In this document: piece after piece, positions 9,642 through 17,264 of the stretch
How positions within the stretch are numbered: position 1 is the first letter of the stretch
How the letters are laid out: each line of letters opens with the position of its first letter
NCBI GenBank assembly: GCA_019720755.1
Contig: CP081303.1
Span: forward strand, 2,108,001-2,172,000
Source of the DNA: Prolixibacteraceae bacterium
GTDB taxonomy: Bacteria; Bacteroidota; Bacteroidia; Bacteroidales; Prolixibacteraceae
DNA: 64,000 bases
Direction: 5' to 3'
Notes under the pieces: generated by a model
Databases searched by the model: none
Seen by the model: only the letters and a program-made list of their open reading frames with translations
What the model was told of the DNA's origin: nothing
Position numbers and translations under genes: made by a program

Positions 9642-10223
9642 ATGAGAACAAAGTTATTGCCACTATTGGGACTTGCCCTTATGTTATTTGCATGTAACAG
9701 CAACCAATCTAAAAAAAGTGCTGATTGTGACAACTGTCCTTCGGCAGAAAAAGTTGCAGAAAAAAAAGGGAGCTGTTGTGACCACCACAAAAGCGAAAAG
9801 GTATATACTCTAGAGACACTGATGAAAGACCCAGAAAGTCTAGTAAACAAGGAAATTAAACTCAAAGGAAATGTACTGCATACATGCAAACACTCAGGTC
9901 GTCGTTGCTTCCTAGCTAGCGATGATGAAAAAGTAAATATTCGTGTCGAAGCTGGAGGAAAAATCAAAGGCTTCAACCAAGAACTTGTAGGTTCAGAGAT
10001 TCTTGTGACTGGCATTGTGAAAGAGCGTCGTTTGACAAAAGAGCATATCGAACAGATGGAACACGATCTAAAAGAGAAACAACAAAAAGAAGATGGTTCT
10101 GCCGAAACTTGTGCTGCAGAGAATAACAACATCACAAAAATGCGTCAATGGATGAAAGCGCATAACAAAGATTACTATGCAATATATTTCATCCAAGGAG
10201 TAGATTACGAAGCGGTACAATAG
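9642..10223 (+). CDS. Cys/His-rich lipoprotein with an OB-fold-like domain
   Basis: 193 residues. The signal peptide ends at a lipobox with Cys18 (MLFAC); the following NSNQS lacks the acidic surface-export signal, so a periplasm-facing location is likely. A Cys/His cluster follows: DCDNC (28-32), SCCDHH (44-49) and HTCKHSGRRC (80-89). The middle (about 55-130: LVNKEIKLKGNV.., VEAGGKI.., EILVTGIVKERRL) reads like a small OB-fold beta-barrel. The cluster is a plausible site for a soft metal such as copper, zinc or iron, or for redox chemistry. Placement between the DUF4857 and PepSY genes supports a metal-handling role, which is inference. Confidence 0.65.
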   Translation: MRTKLLPLLGLALMLFACNSNQSKKSADCDNCPSAEKVAEKKGSCCDHHKSEKVYTLETLMKDPESLVNKEIKLKGNVLHTCKHSGRRCFLASDDEKVNIRVEAGGKIKGFNQELVGSEILVTGIVKERRLTKEHIEQMEHDLKEKQQKEDGSAETCAAENNNITKMRQWMKAHNKDYYAIYFIQGVDYEAVQ

Positions 10224-10239
10224 TTTAACCGATTTAATC

Positions 10240-10782
10240 ATGAAAATCAACATCAAATATTGGATGCGTACCATTCATAGAGATGTTGGATTCTTAATGG
10301 TCGGCATCACCATCGTATATGCCTTCTCTGGAATCCTTCTGAATCATATGAATGGTAAAAACCCATCCTATGAAACACTTGAAGCACAACTAACATTGGA
10401 TAAGGGTCTCTCCTCTTCACAACTTAATGCACAATGGAAAAGCAATGAAACCCTCCCTCCATTAAGAAAAAGTGTGGTGATTGATTCTGTCCTTATACGA
10501 CTATATCTCGAAGGAGGTATTGGTGCATACAATTGTAAAACAGGAGAACTAGACTATCAAATTAGTAGAAAACGACCAGTCATCTATTGGATGAACAACC
10601 TTCATTATAATAGAATAAAAGGATGGTCATGGACTGCAGATATTTTTGCAATATCTCTTATTTTCTTAGCCATTTCAGGAATCTTGATGGTTCCTGGCAA
10701 AAAAGGGATCAAAGGAAGAGGCAAGTGGTATCTTATCGCTGGTATTTTAATTCCTCTACTCTATGTCTTACTAAACAAGTAA
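10240..10782 (+). CDS. PepSY-associated TM-helix family inner-membrane protein
   Basis: 180 residues with three transmembrane segments (about 16-36, 130-151, 160-177) and a periplasmic domain between the first and second. The motif IHRDVGFLMVGITIVYAFSG, His36 in LLNHMNG and the HYN...W region match PepSY-type membrane proteins, which elsewhere act as reductases releasing iron from siderophores or haem. The candidate haem/metal ligands are His13, His36 and the His in NLHYN. It is the last gene of the operon and is followed by a strong terminator. Confidence 0.75.
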   Translation: MKINIKYWMRTIHRDVGFLMVGITIVYAFSGILLNHMNGKNPSYETLEAQLTLDKGLSSSQLNAQWKSNETLPPLRKSVVIDSVLIRLYLEGGIGAYNCKTGELDYQISRKRPVIYWMNNLHYNRIKGWSWTADIFAISLIFLAISGILMVPGKKGIKGRGKWYLIAGILIPLLYVLLNK

Positions 10783-10797
10783 ACATCTAAATACAGA

Positions 10798-10830
10798 AGG
10801 CTGTCAAATAAAATTGACAGCCTCTTTGAT
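10798..10830 (+). terminator. Terminator of the uptake operon
   Basis: Perfect 10-bp stem AGGCTGTCAA (10798-10807) / TTGACAGCCT (10814-10823) with a 6-base loop and CTTTGATTATT tail, directly after the last operon gene. Confidence 0.85.
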
Positions 10831-10994
10831 TATTCGCCCTATATACGAATAATCCATGCATCAACGCCTAGAAAAAAAGTAAGCTCCTGCTTTAACTTGT
10901 TGCAACATCACCGTAGAGACAACGGCATTGCCTTGTCTCATATCACGCAATACTACGATATAAAATATGGAAATATCTTGGTTGCAACATCATG

Positions 10995-11012
10995 GCAAAC
11001 ACATCGGTTTGC
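10995..11012. repeat. 18-bp quasi-palindromic repeat, copy 1
   Basis: GCAAACACATCGGTTTGC. GCAAAC and GTTTGC are inverted. Seven copies of this motif occur in the two repeat clusters around the LytTR locus (others at 11267, 11546, 16865, 16938, 17060, 18796), often preceded by CATGG. Confidence 0.7.
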
Positions 11013-11065
11013 CCTCCTTACTACAATTTAATCGCTTAAAAATGATGTATCAATAATTGATGCTG

Positions 11066-11195
11066 CAACACCTGGGAGATAGGAAGCTCCTGCTTCCGTT
11101 GTTTGTGACAATACAATTAATTTGATTGATTCAAAGAATATTGCACGAAGTTTCGTGCAATCTCGAAGCGGGAGCTTCGAGGCTCCCAGGTGTTG
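11066..11195. repeat. 130-bp palindromic repeat, copy 1
   Basis: The ends are long inverted arms: CAACACCTGGGAG.. with GAAGCTCCTGCTTCC at 11066-11097, and GAAGCGGGAGCTTC..CTCCCAGGTGTTG at 11165-11195. In the middle is a perfect palindrome ATTGCACGAA-GT-TTCGTGCAAT (11140-11161). The whole unit could fold into a cruciform or hairpin. No ORF of its own. MITE-like or REP-like. Confidence 0.8.
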
Positions 11196-11266
11196 TCACT
11201 ACAAATCAACACAACACAATTTGTCGCGATAAATCACCAACAAACAACATGGTAGATATAACATGA

Positions 11267-11284
11267 GCAAACACATCGGTTTGC
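11267..11284. repeat. 18-bp quasi-palindromic repeat, copy 2
   Basis: GCAAACACATCGGTTTGC, identical to the copy at 10995. Confidence 0.65.
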
Positions 11285-11325
11285 AGCAACCACACAACAA
11301 ATCATTACATCAATAATCGATGCTG

Positions 11326-11455
11326 CAACTCCTGGGAATTAGGAATCTCCCGCTTCCGTTGATTATGTCAATATGATGGAAATAATTGCATCATAAAGTA
11401 TTGCACGAAGTTTCGTGCAATCTCGAAGCAGGAGCTTCGAGGCTCCCAGATGTTG
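11326..11455. repeat. 130-bp palindromic repeat, copy 2
   Basis: Same arms and internal TTGCACGAAGTTTCGTGCAA palindrome as the copy at 11066, and again exactly 130 bp. The left-arm half differs from copy 1 in a few bases; right arm ends CTCCCAGATGTTG. Confidence 0.8.
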
Positions 11456-11545
11456 TCACAACAAGTCAACACACCACAAATTGTCGCGATAAATCACCAA
11501 CCAACAACATGGCAAGCACTTGGATATCATGGTTGACACAACATG

Positions 11546-11563
11546 GCAAACACATGGATTTGC
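11546..11563. repeat. 18-bp quasi-palindromic repeat, copy 3
   Basis: GCAAACACATGGATTTGC. It lies just downstream of the stop of the LytTR regulator on the - strand. Confidence 0.6.
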
Positions 11564-11584
11564 AACTATAGAAATGATAATAGG

Positions 11585-12292
11585 TTACTCAACCCATTTC
11601 TTCAAATCTTCTTTGTAAGCTCTTCCTATTGGTATTTTCATATCGAATATTTCAATAGTGTTACCATAAAAAGAATGAACGTATTTTAGATTGACAAGAA
11701 ACGATTTGTGGATTCTCAAAAAATCAAATGAGGAAAACTGTTCCTCTACATTCTTTAGGCGTTCGTTTTTGATATATTTTTTCCCGTCTTCAGAATAGAA
11801 CGTAACATACTCTTTCGAGCCTTCTACGTGCGTTATCTCGTCAATCATTACTTTAACCGACTTATAACCTGACTTTAAAAAGATATAATCTTTCTTTCGC
11901 ATATTGTCTTCAGTAGGACTTTTAAATGAAATCTCTGACAAAGAGCTTAATTTAAGAACAGCTTGGGCAAATCTTTCGAAACGAACAGGTTTAAGTAAGT
12001 AGTCAGTAACATTCAGATTAAAACCATCTAAAGCATACTCTGAGTAGGCAGTAATTAATATAATGTGTGGCTTCCTGTCAAGTGTCCTGATAAAATCCAA
12101 ACCAGTTAAACCAGGCATCTGAATATCCAAAAAAAGCACATCAACCTCACCCCGTTGAATTAGTTCATAAGCCTCCTGTGCACTATTAAAAGAAGCAACC
12201 AGCTTCAATTGGGGCATTTGATTTACATAATTGCATATATAATCTGTCGCGATAGGTTCGTCATCAATAACAACACATCTCAGTTTGCTCAT
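11585..12292 (-). CDS. LytTR-family response regulator
   Basis: 235 residues. The receiver domain (1-120) has the acidic pocket Asp10/Asp11, phosphoacceptor Asp56 in LFLDIQMPG, Thr81 and Lys101 in YLLKPV. The LytTR DNA-binding domain fills about 135-235 (YIFLKSGYKSVKV.., FLRIHKSFLVNLKYV, IPIGRAYKEDLKKW). It is encoded 4 bases after its kinase, so they form one operon. LytTR regulators bind two direct repeats about two helical turns apart; such repeats with 21-bp period occur upstream of the kinase gene, of the barrel protein gene at 13572 and of the gene at 16399. It is therefore probably the regulator of those three units. Confidence 0.92.
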   Translation of the reverse strand: MSKLRCVVIDDEPIATDYICNYVNQMPQLKLVASFNSAQEAYELIQRGEVDVLFLDIQMPGLTGLDFIRTLDRKPHIILITAYSEYALDGFNLNVTDYLLKPVRFERFAQAVLKLSSLSEISFKSPTEDNMRKKDYIFLKSGYKSVKVMIDEITHVEGSKEYVTFYSEDGKKYIKNERLKNVEEQFSSFDFLRIHKSFLVNLKYVHSFYGNTIEIFDMKIPIGRAYKEDLKKWVE

Positions 12293-12296
12293 AATA

Positions 12297-13289
12297 TTAA
12301 AGTTTTAAGGGCAGTTTTAAAAACATAAAATATTTATCGCCTTCAAGCTCGGTTTCAAGTTGATAAGAATTTGTATAAATCAAATCCAGTCTCTTTTTTG
12401 CATTTTGCGAACCAATGCCACCAGCCATTTTTTTGGTTTTCGTATCGTAGGTGTTTGAACAAGAAAAGTTCAATACACTAGATTCTTCCCAAATATTAAT
12501 CTCAATACTACCATCGCTATTATGAGTGATATCGCTATGTTTAAAGCAGTTTTCGATAAATGAAAGTAATATCAAAGGAGTAATCTTATAGGGAGTGCTG
12601 ACAATCTCATTATTGAATGATACTTTATCTTTATTCGTTAACCTTAAGCTTTCCAATTCAATATAGTTTTCAATAAAACGAAGTTCTTTAGATAACGGGA
12701 CAAATTCAGCTTTCGTTTCATAAATAATATACCGCATAGCTTCTGATAACTTTAAAACAACTTCTGGAGCTTTGTCGTCTTTTTGGTAGGTTAATCCATA
12801 GATATTATTCAGGGTATTAAAGAAAAAATGAGGATTAATTTGCACTTTTAGAAATTCGAGTTCTTGTTGGGTTTTTTCGAGCATGATGGTTTTTTTTTGT
12901 TGCTCAATCAATTGGTTTTTGACAATGGTACTGTATAAAAGAGCAAATAACATGATTAACCCAACCCTAACAAACCCCACTTGCCTTATACCGCTTGAAG
13001 ATTCAATAAACAATTCTGTATCGAATTTAATGAATAAGAGACGGAGCAAAACTGTTCCACCTAAAAAAACACCAATTAACGAAAGATAAAAGGGCAAATG
13101 TTTTTTTGCTTCAAAATATTTAAGCTCCACAAAAACAGTACTGTAAAAAATCAAGGCAAAAATTGAATAGAGTAATATTGAGAAGGTGAACGTATTCCAA
13201 AAGGAATTATTAAAGTTCCCTGCCAATAAACGTAGGACCACCAAACCCATCCATATTCCAATGTGTATAAGATATTTATTCAATTTCAT
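12297..13289 (-). CDS. LytS-type sensor histidine kinase
   Basis: 330 residues: four hydrophobic segments in residues 8-122, a short coiled linker (about 125-148), then the His_kinase domain with the phospho-accepting His154 in QINPHFFFNTLNN and an ATPase domain with N-box FIENCFKHSD and G-box GGIGSQNAKKRL. No large periplasmic sensor domain is present, so it likely senses a membrane or envelope signal. Cognate regulator downstream. A candidate LytTR repeat pair 49-79 bases upstream of the start suggests autoregulation. Confidence 0.92.
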   Translation of the reverse strand: MKLNKYLIHIGIWMGLVVLRLLAGNFNNSFWNTFTFSILLYSIFALIFYSTVFVELKYFEAKKHLPFYLSLIGVFLGGTVLLRLLFIKFDTELFIESSSGIRQVGFVRVGLIMLFALLYSTIVKNQLIEQQKKTIMLEKTQQELEFLKVQINPHFFFNTLNNIYGLTYQKDDKAPEVVLKLSEAMRYIIYETKAEFVPLSKELRFIENYIELESLRLTNKDKVSFNNEIVSTPYKITPLILLSFIENCFKHSDITHNSDGSIEINIWEESSVLNFSCSNTYDTKTKKMAGGIGSQNAKKRLDLIYTNSYQLETELEGDKYFMFLKLPLKL

Positions 13290-13337
13290 TTTTATGGTAA
13301 AGAAAGGTTCTACTTACGGGATACATCCTTTGATTAA

Positions 13338-13368
13338 ACAAACAGCAACATTTATTCAACAAACGACA
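13338..13368 (-). promoter_or_regulatory. Candidate LytTR repeat pair upstream of the kinase gene
   Basis: Reading on the - strand: TGTCGTTTGT (13368-13359) and TGCTGTTTGT (13347-13338), 8 of 10 identical, 21-bp period. Same word and period as the pairs at 13471 and 16285. I do not see a clear -7 box at the corresponding distance, so this site is weaker than the other two. Confidence 0.5.
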
Positions 13369-13470
13369 TCTTACTTATAAAGATATAAAAAAAAAGCTTA
13401 CCATATATTATTTAATGAACCTCACTTCTTAATAGTCATCCAGAAATCGTATCCCCTAAAGAAAGGGGGG

Positions 13471-13503
13471 TATGTCGTTGGTAATAATTATTATGTCGTT
13501 GGT
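13471..13503 (+). promoter_or_regulatory. Candidate LytTR repeat pair upstream of the barrel protein gene
   Basis: TATGTCGTTGGT at 13471-13482 and again, identically, at 13492-13503: period 21 bp. The proximal copy ends 33 bases before a perfect -7 box (13537), the same distance as at the 16399 gene. Fits an activator site upstream of a promoter lacking a -33 box. Confidence 0.65.
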
Positions 13504-13536
13504 TTAAATCGAACCTATCTCAATAACAACAGCCCA

Positions 13537-13544
13537 TACATTTG
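13537..13544 (+). promoter_or_regulatory. -7 promoter element of the barrel protein gene
   Basis: TACATTTG matches TAnnTTTG exactly. It overlaps the TTG at 13542, ruling that codon out as a translation start and supporting ATG 13572. Confidence 0.6.
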
Positions 13545-13571
13545 TCAAACAAACAAGAAAAAACGACAAAG

Positions 13572-16262
13572 ATGAAAAGGGTTGTTAGCATGATTTTCGC
13601 AATGGTTTGCTGTATAGTTTTAAATGCACAAATATCCAATAAATTAATAACGATTAGTGGTAAAATTATTGACCGTTCAACGAAGGAACCTTTAGCTGGG
13701 GCTTCCATTGTTACCGATAATGGCGAAGTAACCATATCGGATACTAAAGGAGATTTCTACCTTTTAGTGAATAATCAAACAGATACATGTAACCTGAACA
13801 TCTTCTTTATGGGATATGAACGTAAGAAGGTGTTGTTTCGAATGAATGGGACAAATATCGAAAGTGCAACAATATATATGAATAGGGAGGAAATTGCCAT
13901 TGGAGAAGTAGAAGTGAAAGCAAATATCCCCATTGCTACACAGAATGGAGATACCCTTATATTTAGTGCATCCTCAGTCAAAGTACATGATAATGCCAAA
14001 GGAATAAACCTGATTAAAAAACTTCCTGGTTTTACTTATAAAAATGATAAAATAGAAACCCAAGGCGAACAGGTTAAAAAAATATATGTGGATGGTAAAC
14101 CATTTTTCGAAAACGACCCTAAGTTGGCTTTAAACGTGTTGCCTGCCGAAATAATTCAAAACATACAGCTGTTCGACGATTATGGGGATGTGGCTTCGTT
14201 TACCGGTTATGCAAATGGCAACAGCGTAAAAGCTATAAATATTATAACAAAACCGGGGAAGAGAAAAAAATGGATCGGATTGTTTGATGGTGGATATGGA
14301 ACAGATGGCCGTTACATGCTCGAAAACACATTGATGAGCGCAAACAAAAAACATGATTTAACCTTGATGTGTGATAATAATAATATCAATTCTAGTCGCA
14401 TGGACCTGTCAGAGTTTAAGTCTTTTGAGGCAAAAGTTTCTTCTCAACTTGGAATTTTAGGTGATGAACAATCCTCTTTGGCAGGAGAACAAGAAAACAA
14501 GAACCGAGCTGTCAACTATAATCTTAACTTAAGCGACAAAAGCATGCTTTCATTAAACTACACCTCCGGTAGGCGAAATAATGAACTATACCAAAGCAAC
14601 CTACAAAACTACCAGGATGTATTGTTTTACGATATTATGGACTCCATTAAATCAACTACAGAAATTCATAAGCTTAACCTTAAATATACCCTTGAAGGGA
14701 AAAATGACAAATTGATATTGAGTGAAGACATATTTGTGATGGATGGAAATGTGAACAGCAACTCCTTAATAAGCGAATATACCAACGACCTGTCCTTATC
14801 AAACACTTTAGCACTGGTTAATGCAACCCAAGATGGTTTAAACACTTCAACCAATGCTATTTGGTTACACAAGTTTAACGATACAGGTCGTTCTTTAACA
14901 ACCATAGCCAACATAAAATTAAGCAGCAACGAAACAGAACAATACATTAATTCATCTAACAAAGTAAATACAAAACTAAAAACGAATACCGACCGCTATG
15001 AGGAATTGGATAAAAATGAGAATAAAGCCTTGTTAAGGATTTCATATAAAGAACCCTTGTCAATACAAGGGAATCTGAATATTGTTGCAAGCAGCACATA
15101 TGGTTGGTCAAACAGCAATACCGATGTGTTTTTAAATAACGCGGGAGATTATTCGCATAAAAACGACTTGTTATCTAATAACTCCAAGGTAAATTATTTA
15201 ACAAATAAGACTGAAGTAGGATATAGTTCATTTGGTCTGAAGCTTATGCTTAATGCCGGTCTTTCGTTTGAAAAAACAACATTAAACAAGGAAAAATTAT
15301 TCACAAGTAAACCAAGTGTTCAAGAAGACAAGTATAACATCTTCCCGATGATTTTCGGTAAATACTTTATCACGTCAAAAAAGAGTTTAACCTTTTTCGT
15401 AAGAGGAAAATCAACCATTCCTTCCATTTCTCAACTTCAGCCAACAGTTGATATATCCAATCCGCAGAACGTTGTTATAGGTAATCCTGATTTGGAGGTT
15501 GGTACCCAGTATATGGGAGTGCTAAGATATACGCAAACCCTTAGTTCGAAGGCAATATATCTATCAGCATATGCTTCTGCCAAATATACGAATGGCTATA
15601 TTAGCGTAGAAAATTATTTTACTGAAGACGACCAAATCATATACGGAACTGAATTAGCAGCAGGAACAAATGTATTAAAACCGGTCAACCTTGATGGTTA
15701 TTTCAACGGAGTGGCAGGATTTGATTATGCCATACCTATCAGCTTGATCCGCTCAAATTTCACGACGGGAATAAAATACGCCTACAGTAATATTCCAACG
15801 ATTTTTCAAGGTATTAAGTTAGATTCTAAACAACATTCCACCACATTAAATCTGTCGCTTGCTAGTAATATATCAAATAAAATAGACTTCTTAGTTACCA
15901 ATAGTACTTCTTATAATCACACTTTAAACAGCGAAAACAGCAATAGTACAAAGTTTATCAAAAACGAATTAAATGTAGAAGCAAATTTTAGCTTTCTAAA
16001 CAGTTGGGATGCAGGTTTTGAGGTGAAGAGCACCTCCTATGATTATTTTGGTGAGCAAAACAAGGAGAACTATTCGTTGGTGAATTTGTCTGTTGGTAAA
16101 GATTTCCTGAAGAACAAGCGTGCCCACATCAAACTAAGCGTATACGACCTTTTTAACCAGAGCCAAAGTATAAGTTATAATATCCACGAAACATATACGG
16201 AACAGATAAATGCAAATAGCCTACCACAATATATAATGTTGACTTTAGGGGTAAAGTTATAA
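13572..16262 (+). CDS. TonB-dependent-receptor-like outer-membrane beta-barrel protein
   Basis: I place the start at ATG 13572, which gives a proper signal peptide (MKRVVSMIFAMVCCIVLNAQ) and lies downstream of the -7 box; the frame is open from TTG 13542. About 896 residues: carboxypeptidase-regulatory-like domain (about 25-110), a plug-like segment with LIKKLPGFTYKNDKI, QVKKIYVDGKPFF and AIDIITKPG-like residues (about 125-235), then a long beta-barrel of the OMP_b-brl_3 type ending in LGVKL. These barrels differ from classical TonB receptors and many have no known ligand. The LytS/LytTR pair next door and the shared repeats suggest it is the regulated output, perhaps an envelope-stress or transport protein. 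Confidence 0.85.
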   Translation: MKRVVSMIFAMVCCIVLNAQISNKLITISGKIIDRSTKEPLAGASIVTDNGEVTISDTKGDFYLLVNNQTDTCNLNIFFMGYERKKVLFRMNGTNIESATIYMNREEIAIGEVEVKANIPIATQNGDTLIFSASSVKVHDNAKGINLIKKLPGFTYKNDKIETQGEQVKKIYVDGKPFFENDPKLALNVLPAEIIQNIQLFDDYGDVASFTGYANGNSVKAINIITKPGKRKKWIGLFDGGYGTDGRYMLENTLMSANKKHDLTLMCDNNNINSSRMDLSEFKSFEAKVSSQLGILGDEQSSLAGEQENKNRAVNYNLNLSDKSMLSLNYTSGRRNNELYQSNLQNYQDVLFYDIMDSIKSTTEIHKLNLKYTLEGKNDKLILSEDIFVMDGNVNSNSLISEYTNDLSLSNTLALVNATQDGLNTSTNAIWLHKFNDTGRSLTTIANIKLSSNETEQYINSSNKVNTKLKTNTDRYEELDKNENKALLRISYKEPLSIQGNLNIVASSTYGWSNSNTDVFLNNAGDYSHKNDLLSNNSKVNYLTNKTEVGYSSFGLKLMLNAGLSFEKTTLNKEKLFTSKPSVQEDKYNIFPMIFGKYFITSKKSLTFFVRGKSTIPSISQLQPTVDISNPQNVVIGNPDLEVGTQYMGVLRYTQTLSSKAIYLSAYASAKYTNGYISVENYFTEDDQIIYGTELAAGTNVLKPVNLDGYFNGVAGFDYAIPISLIRSNFTTGIKYAYSNIPTIFQGIKLDSKQHSTTLNLSLASNISNKIDFLVTNSTSYNHTLNSENSNSTKFIKNELNVEANFSFLNSWDAGFEVKSTSYDYFGEQNKENYSLVNLSVGKDFLKNKRAHIKLSVYDLFNQSQSISYNIHETYTEQINANSLPQYIMLTLGVKL

Positions 16263-16284
16263 AAAGTAGGATGAGTAATATAGA

Positions 16285-16316
16285 CTGTCGTTCGTAATAT
16301 TAAATCTGTCGTTTGT
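16285..16316 (+). promoter_or_regulatory. Candidate LytTR repeat pair upstream of the Spy-like gene
   Basis: CTGTCGTTCGT (16285-16295) and CTGTCGTTTGT (16306-16316), 21-bp period, same core TGTCGTTnGT as at 13471. The proximal copy ends 33 bases before the -7-like TACTTTAG at 16350. Confidence 0.65.
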
Positions 16317-16349
16317 TTAGCTCACACCTCTTAGGTAACGACAACCCTA

Positions 16350-16357
16350 TACTTTAG
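16350..16357 (+). promoter_or_regulatory. -7-like element of the Spy-like gene
   Basis: TACTTTAG differs at one position from TAnnTTTG. Position relative to the repeat pair matches that of the 13537 box exactly. Confidence 0.5.
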
Positions 16358-16398
16358 AATCATCAATAAAAAAAACACTAATATATAATTTAAAGAAT

Positions 16399-16776
16399 AT
16401 GAAAAAGCTAGTATTTATTATCGCATTGATGTTCACATCAGTTTTAACGATTCAAGCCCAAATAACATCACAAGATTTGGGTACTGCCAAAGAAAGAGCC
16501 GAAAAGCAAACTGATTTGATGAAAGAAAAATTGGAATTAACCAAAGAACAGGAAGGTAAAGTATACCAAATTAACTTAGAAACAGCGGAAAAGCTTGACA
16601 AGGTAATGCAGTTATCTAGTCGAATGGAAAAAATAAATGCTTTTCGTGTTGCTCAACTAGAAAAAAATGAAGCCTTAGAAGAGATCTTGACTAAAGAACA
16701 ATACAAAAAATATAAAGACCTACAGGACGAGATGAGAAAGAAGGCTAAAGAAAATTGGAAAACAAAAAAAGGATAA
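16399..16776 (+). CDS. Small helical periplasmic protein, Spy/CpxP-like
   Basis: 125 residues: signal peptide (MKKLVFIIALMFTSVLTIQA-Q), then an almost wholly helical, highly charged body with two LTKEQ motifs (about residues 46-50 and 94-98), the LTxxQ hallmark of the Spy/CpxP chaperone-like family. Those proteins buffer envelope stress by binding unfolded periplasmic proteins. It has its own promoter region with the candidate LytTR pair and a terminator, so it looks like a monocistronic member of the regulon. Family assignment is from motif and composition only. Confidence 0.7.
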   Translation: MKKLVFIIALMFTSVLTIQAQITSQDLGTAKERAEKQTDLMKEKLELTKEQEGKVYQINLETAEKLDKVMQLSSRMEKINAFRVAQLEKNEALEEILTKEQYKKYKDLQDEMRKKAKENWKTKKG

Positions 16777-16793
16777 AAGGTCGATTTACTTCA

Positions 16794-16840
16794 AAGTGCC
16801 AACTACTACAATAAGCCATGTATTTGGCACTTCTTTTTTA
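16794..16840 (+). terminator. Terminator of the Spy-like gene
   Basis: AAGTGCCAA (16794-16802) pairs with TTGGCACTT (16824-16832), followed by CTTTTTTA. Confidence 0.8.
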
Positions 16841-16864
16841 CAAAATAATTAGTTGCAACATCAT

Positions 16865-16882
16865 GGCAAACACATGAGTTTG
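16865..16882. repeat. 18-bp quasi-palindromic repeat, copy 4
   Basis: GCAAACACATGAGTTTGC, preceded by CATG as in other copies. Confidence 0.6.
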
Positions 16883-16937
16883 CTCTCCATACGTCAATAT
16901 TATCCCAGCAGAACCATGCAAATTCAGCGTGGTAGCT

Positions 16938-16955
16938 GCAAACCCATGTGTTTGC
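16938..16955. repeat. 18-bp quasi-palindromic repeat, copy 5 (inverted)
   Basis: GCAAACCCATGTGTTTGC, the exact reverse complement of the form at 17060 and 18796. Confidence 0.6.
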
Positions 16956-17059
16956 CCTCCATGCGAAAATTGCAACGCTTAATATACCAATTTCAACACA
17001 AGTAATATTACCCAACACTATATCTACATATCTTAAAGCAACATGGTTGACACATCATG

Positions 17060-17077
17060 GCAAACACATGGGTTTGC
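17060..17077. repeat. 18-bp quasi-palindromic repeat, copy 6
   Basis: GCAAACACATGGGTTTGC, in the context TCATGG-repeat-CAGCTAC shared with the copy at 18796. Confidence 0.65.
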
Positions 17078-17254
17078 AGCTACCATACAACAATTTGTCA
17101 CCACAATTCGCCACGACAATAAATGATGTATCAATAATCGATGCTCCAACACTTGGAAAATAGGAAGCTCCTGCTTCCATTGGGTGTTATAATACACTTA
17201 ATTAGATTGATTCAAACAATATTTCACGAAGTTTCGTGCAATCTCGAAGCAGGA

Positions 17255-17264
17255 GCTTCGAGGC
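17255..17264. repeat. Target-site duplication, left copy
   Basis: GCTTCGAGGC directly outside the left inverted repeat of the IS; repeated at 18704-18713. Confidence 0.85.

Noticed and set aside
9626-10135. 169-codon - strand ORF rich in Ser and Phe
   Set aside because: Antisense shadow of the Cys-rich lipoprotein gene, which has a lipobox and fits the operon.
11386-11571. 61-codon ORF on the + strand
   Set aside because: It consists entirely of the 130-bp and 18-bp repeats; no protein-like features.
13542-13571. TTG at 13542 as start of the barrel protein gene
   Set aside because: It lies within the -7 promoter box TACATTTG (13537-13544) and would put a hydrophilic stretch before the signal peptide; ATG 13572 fits better.
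16948-17163. Short ORFs in the repeat cluster
   Set aside because: Repeat-derived, no start context or family resemblance.
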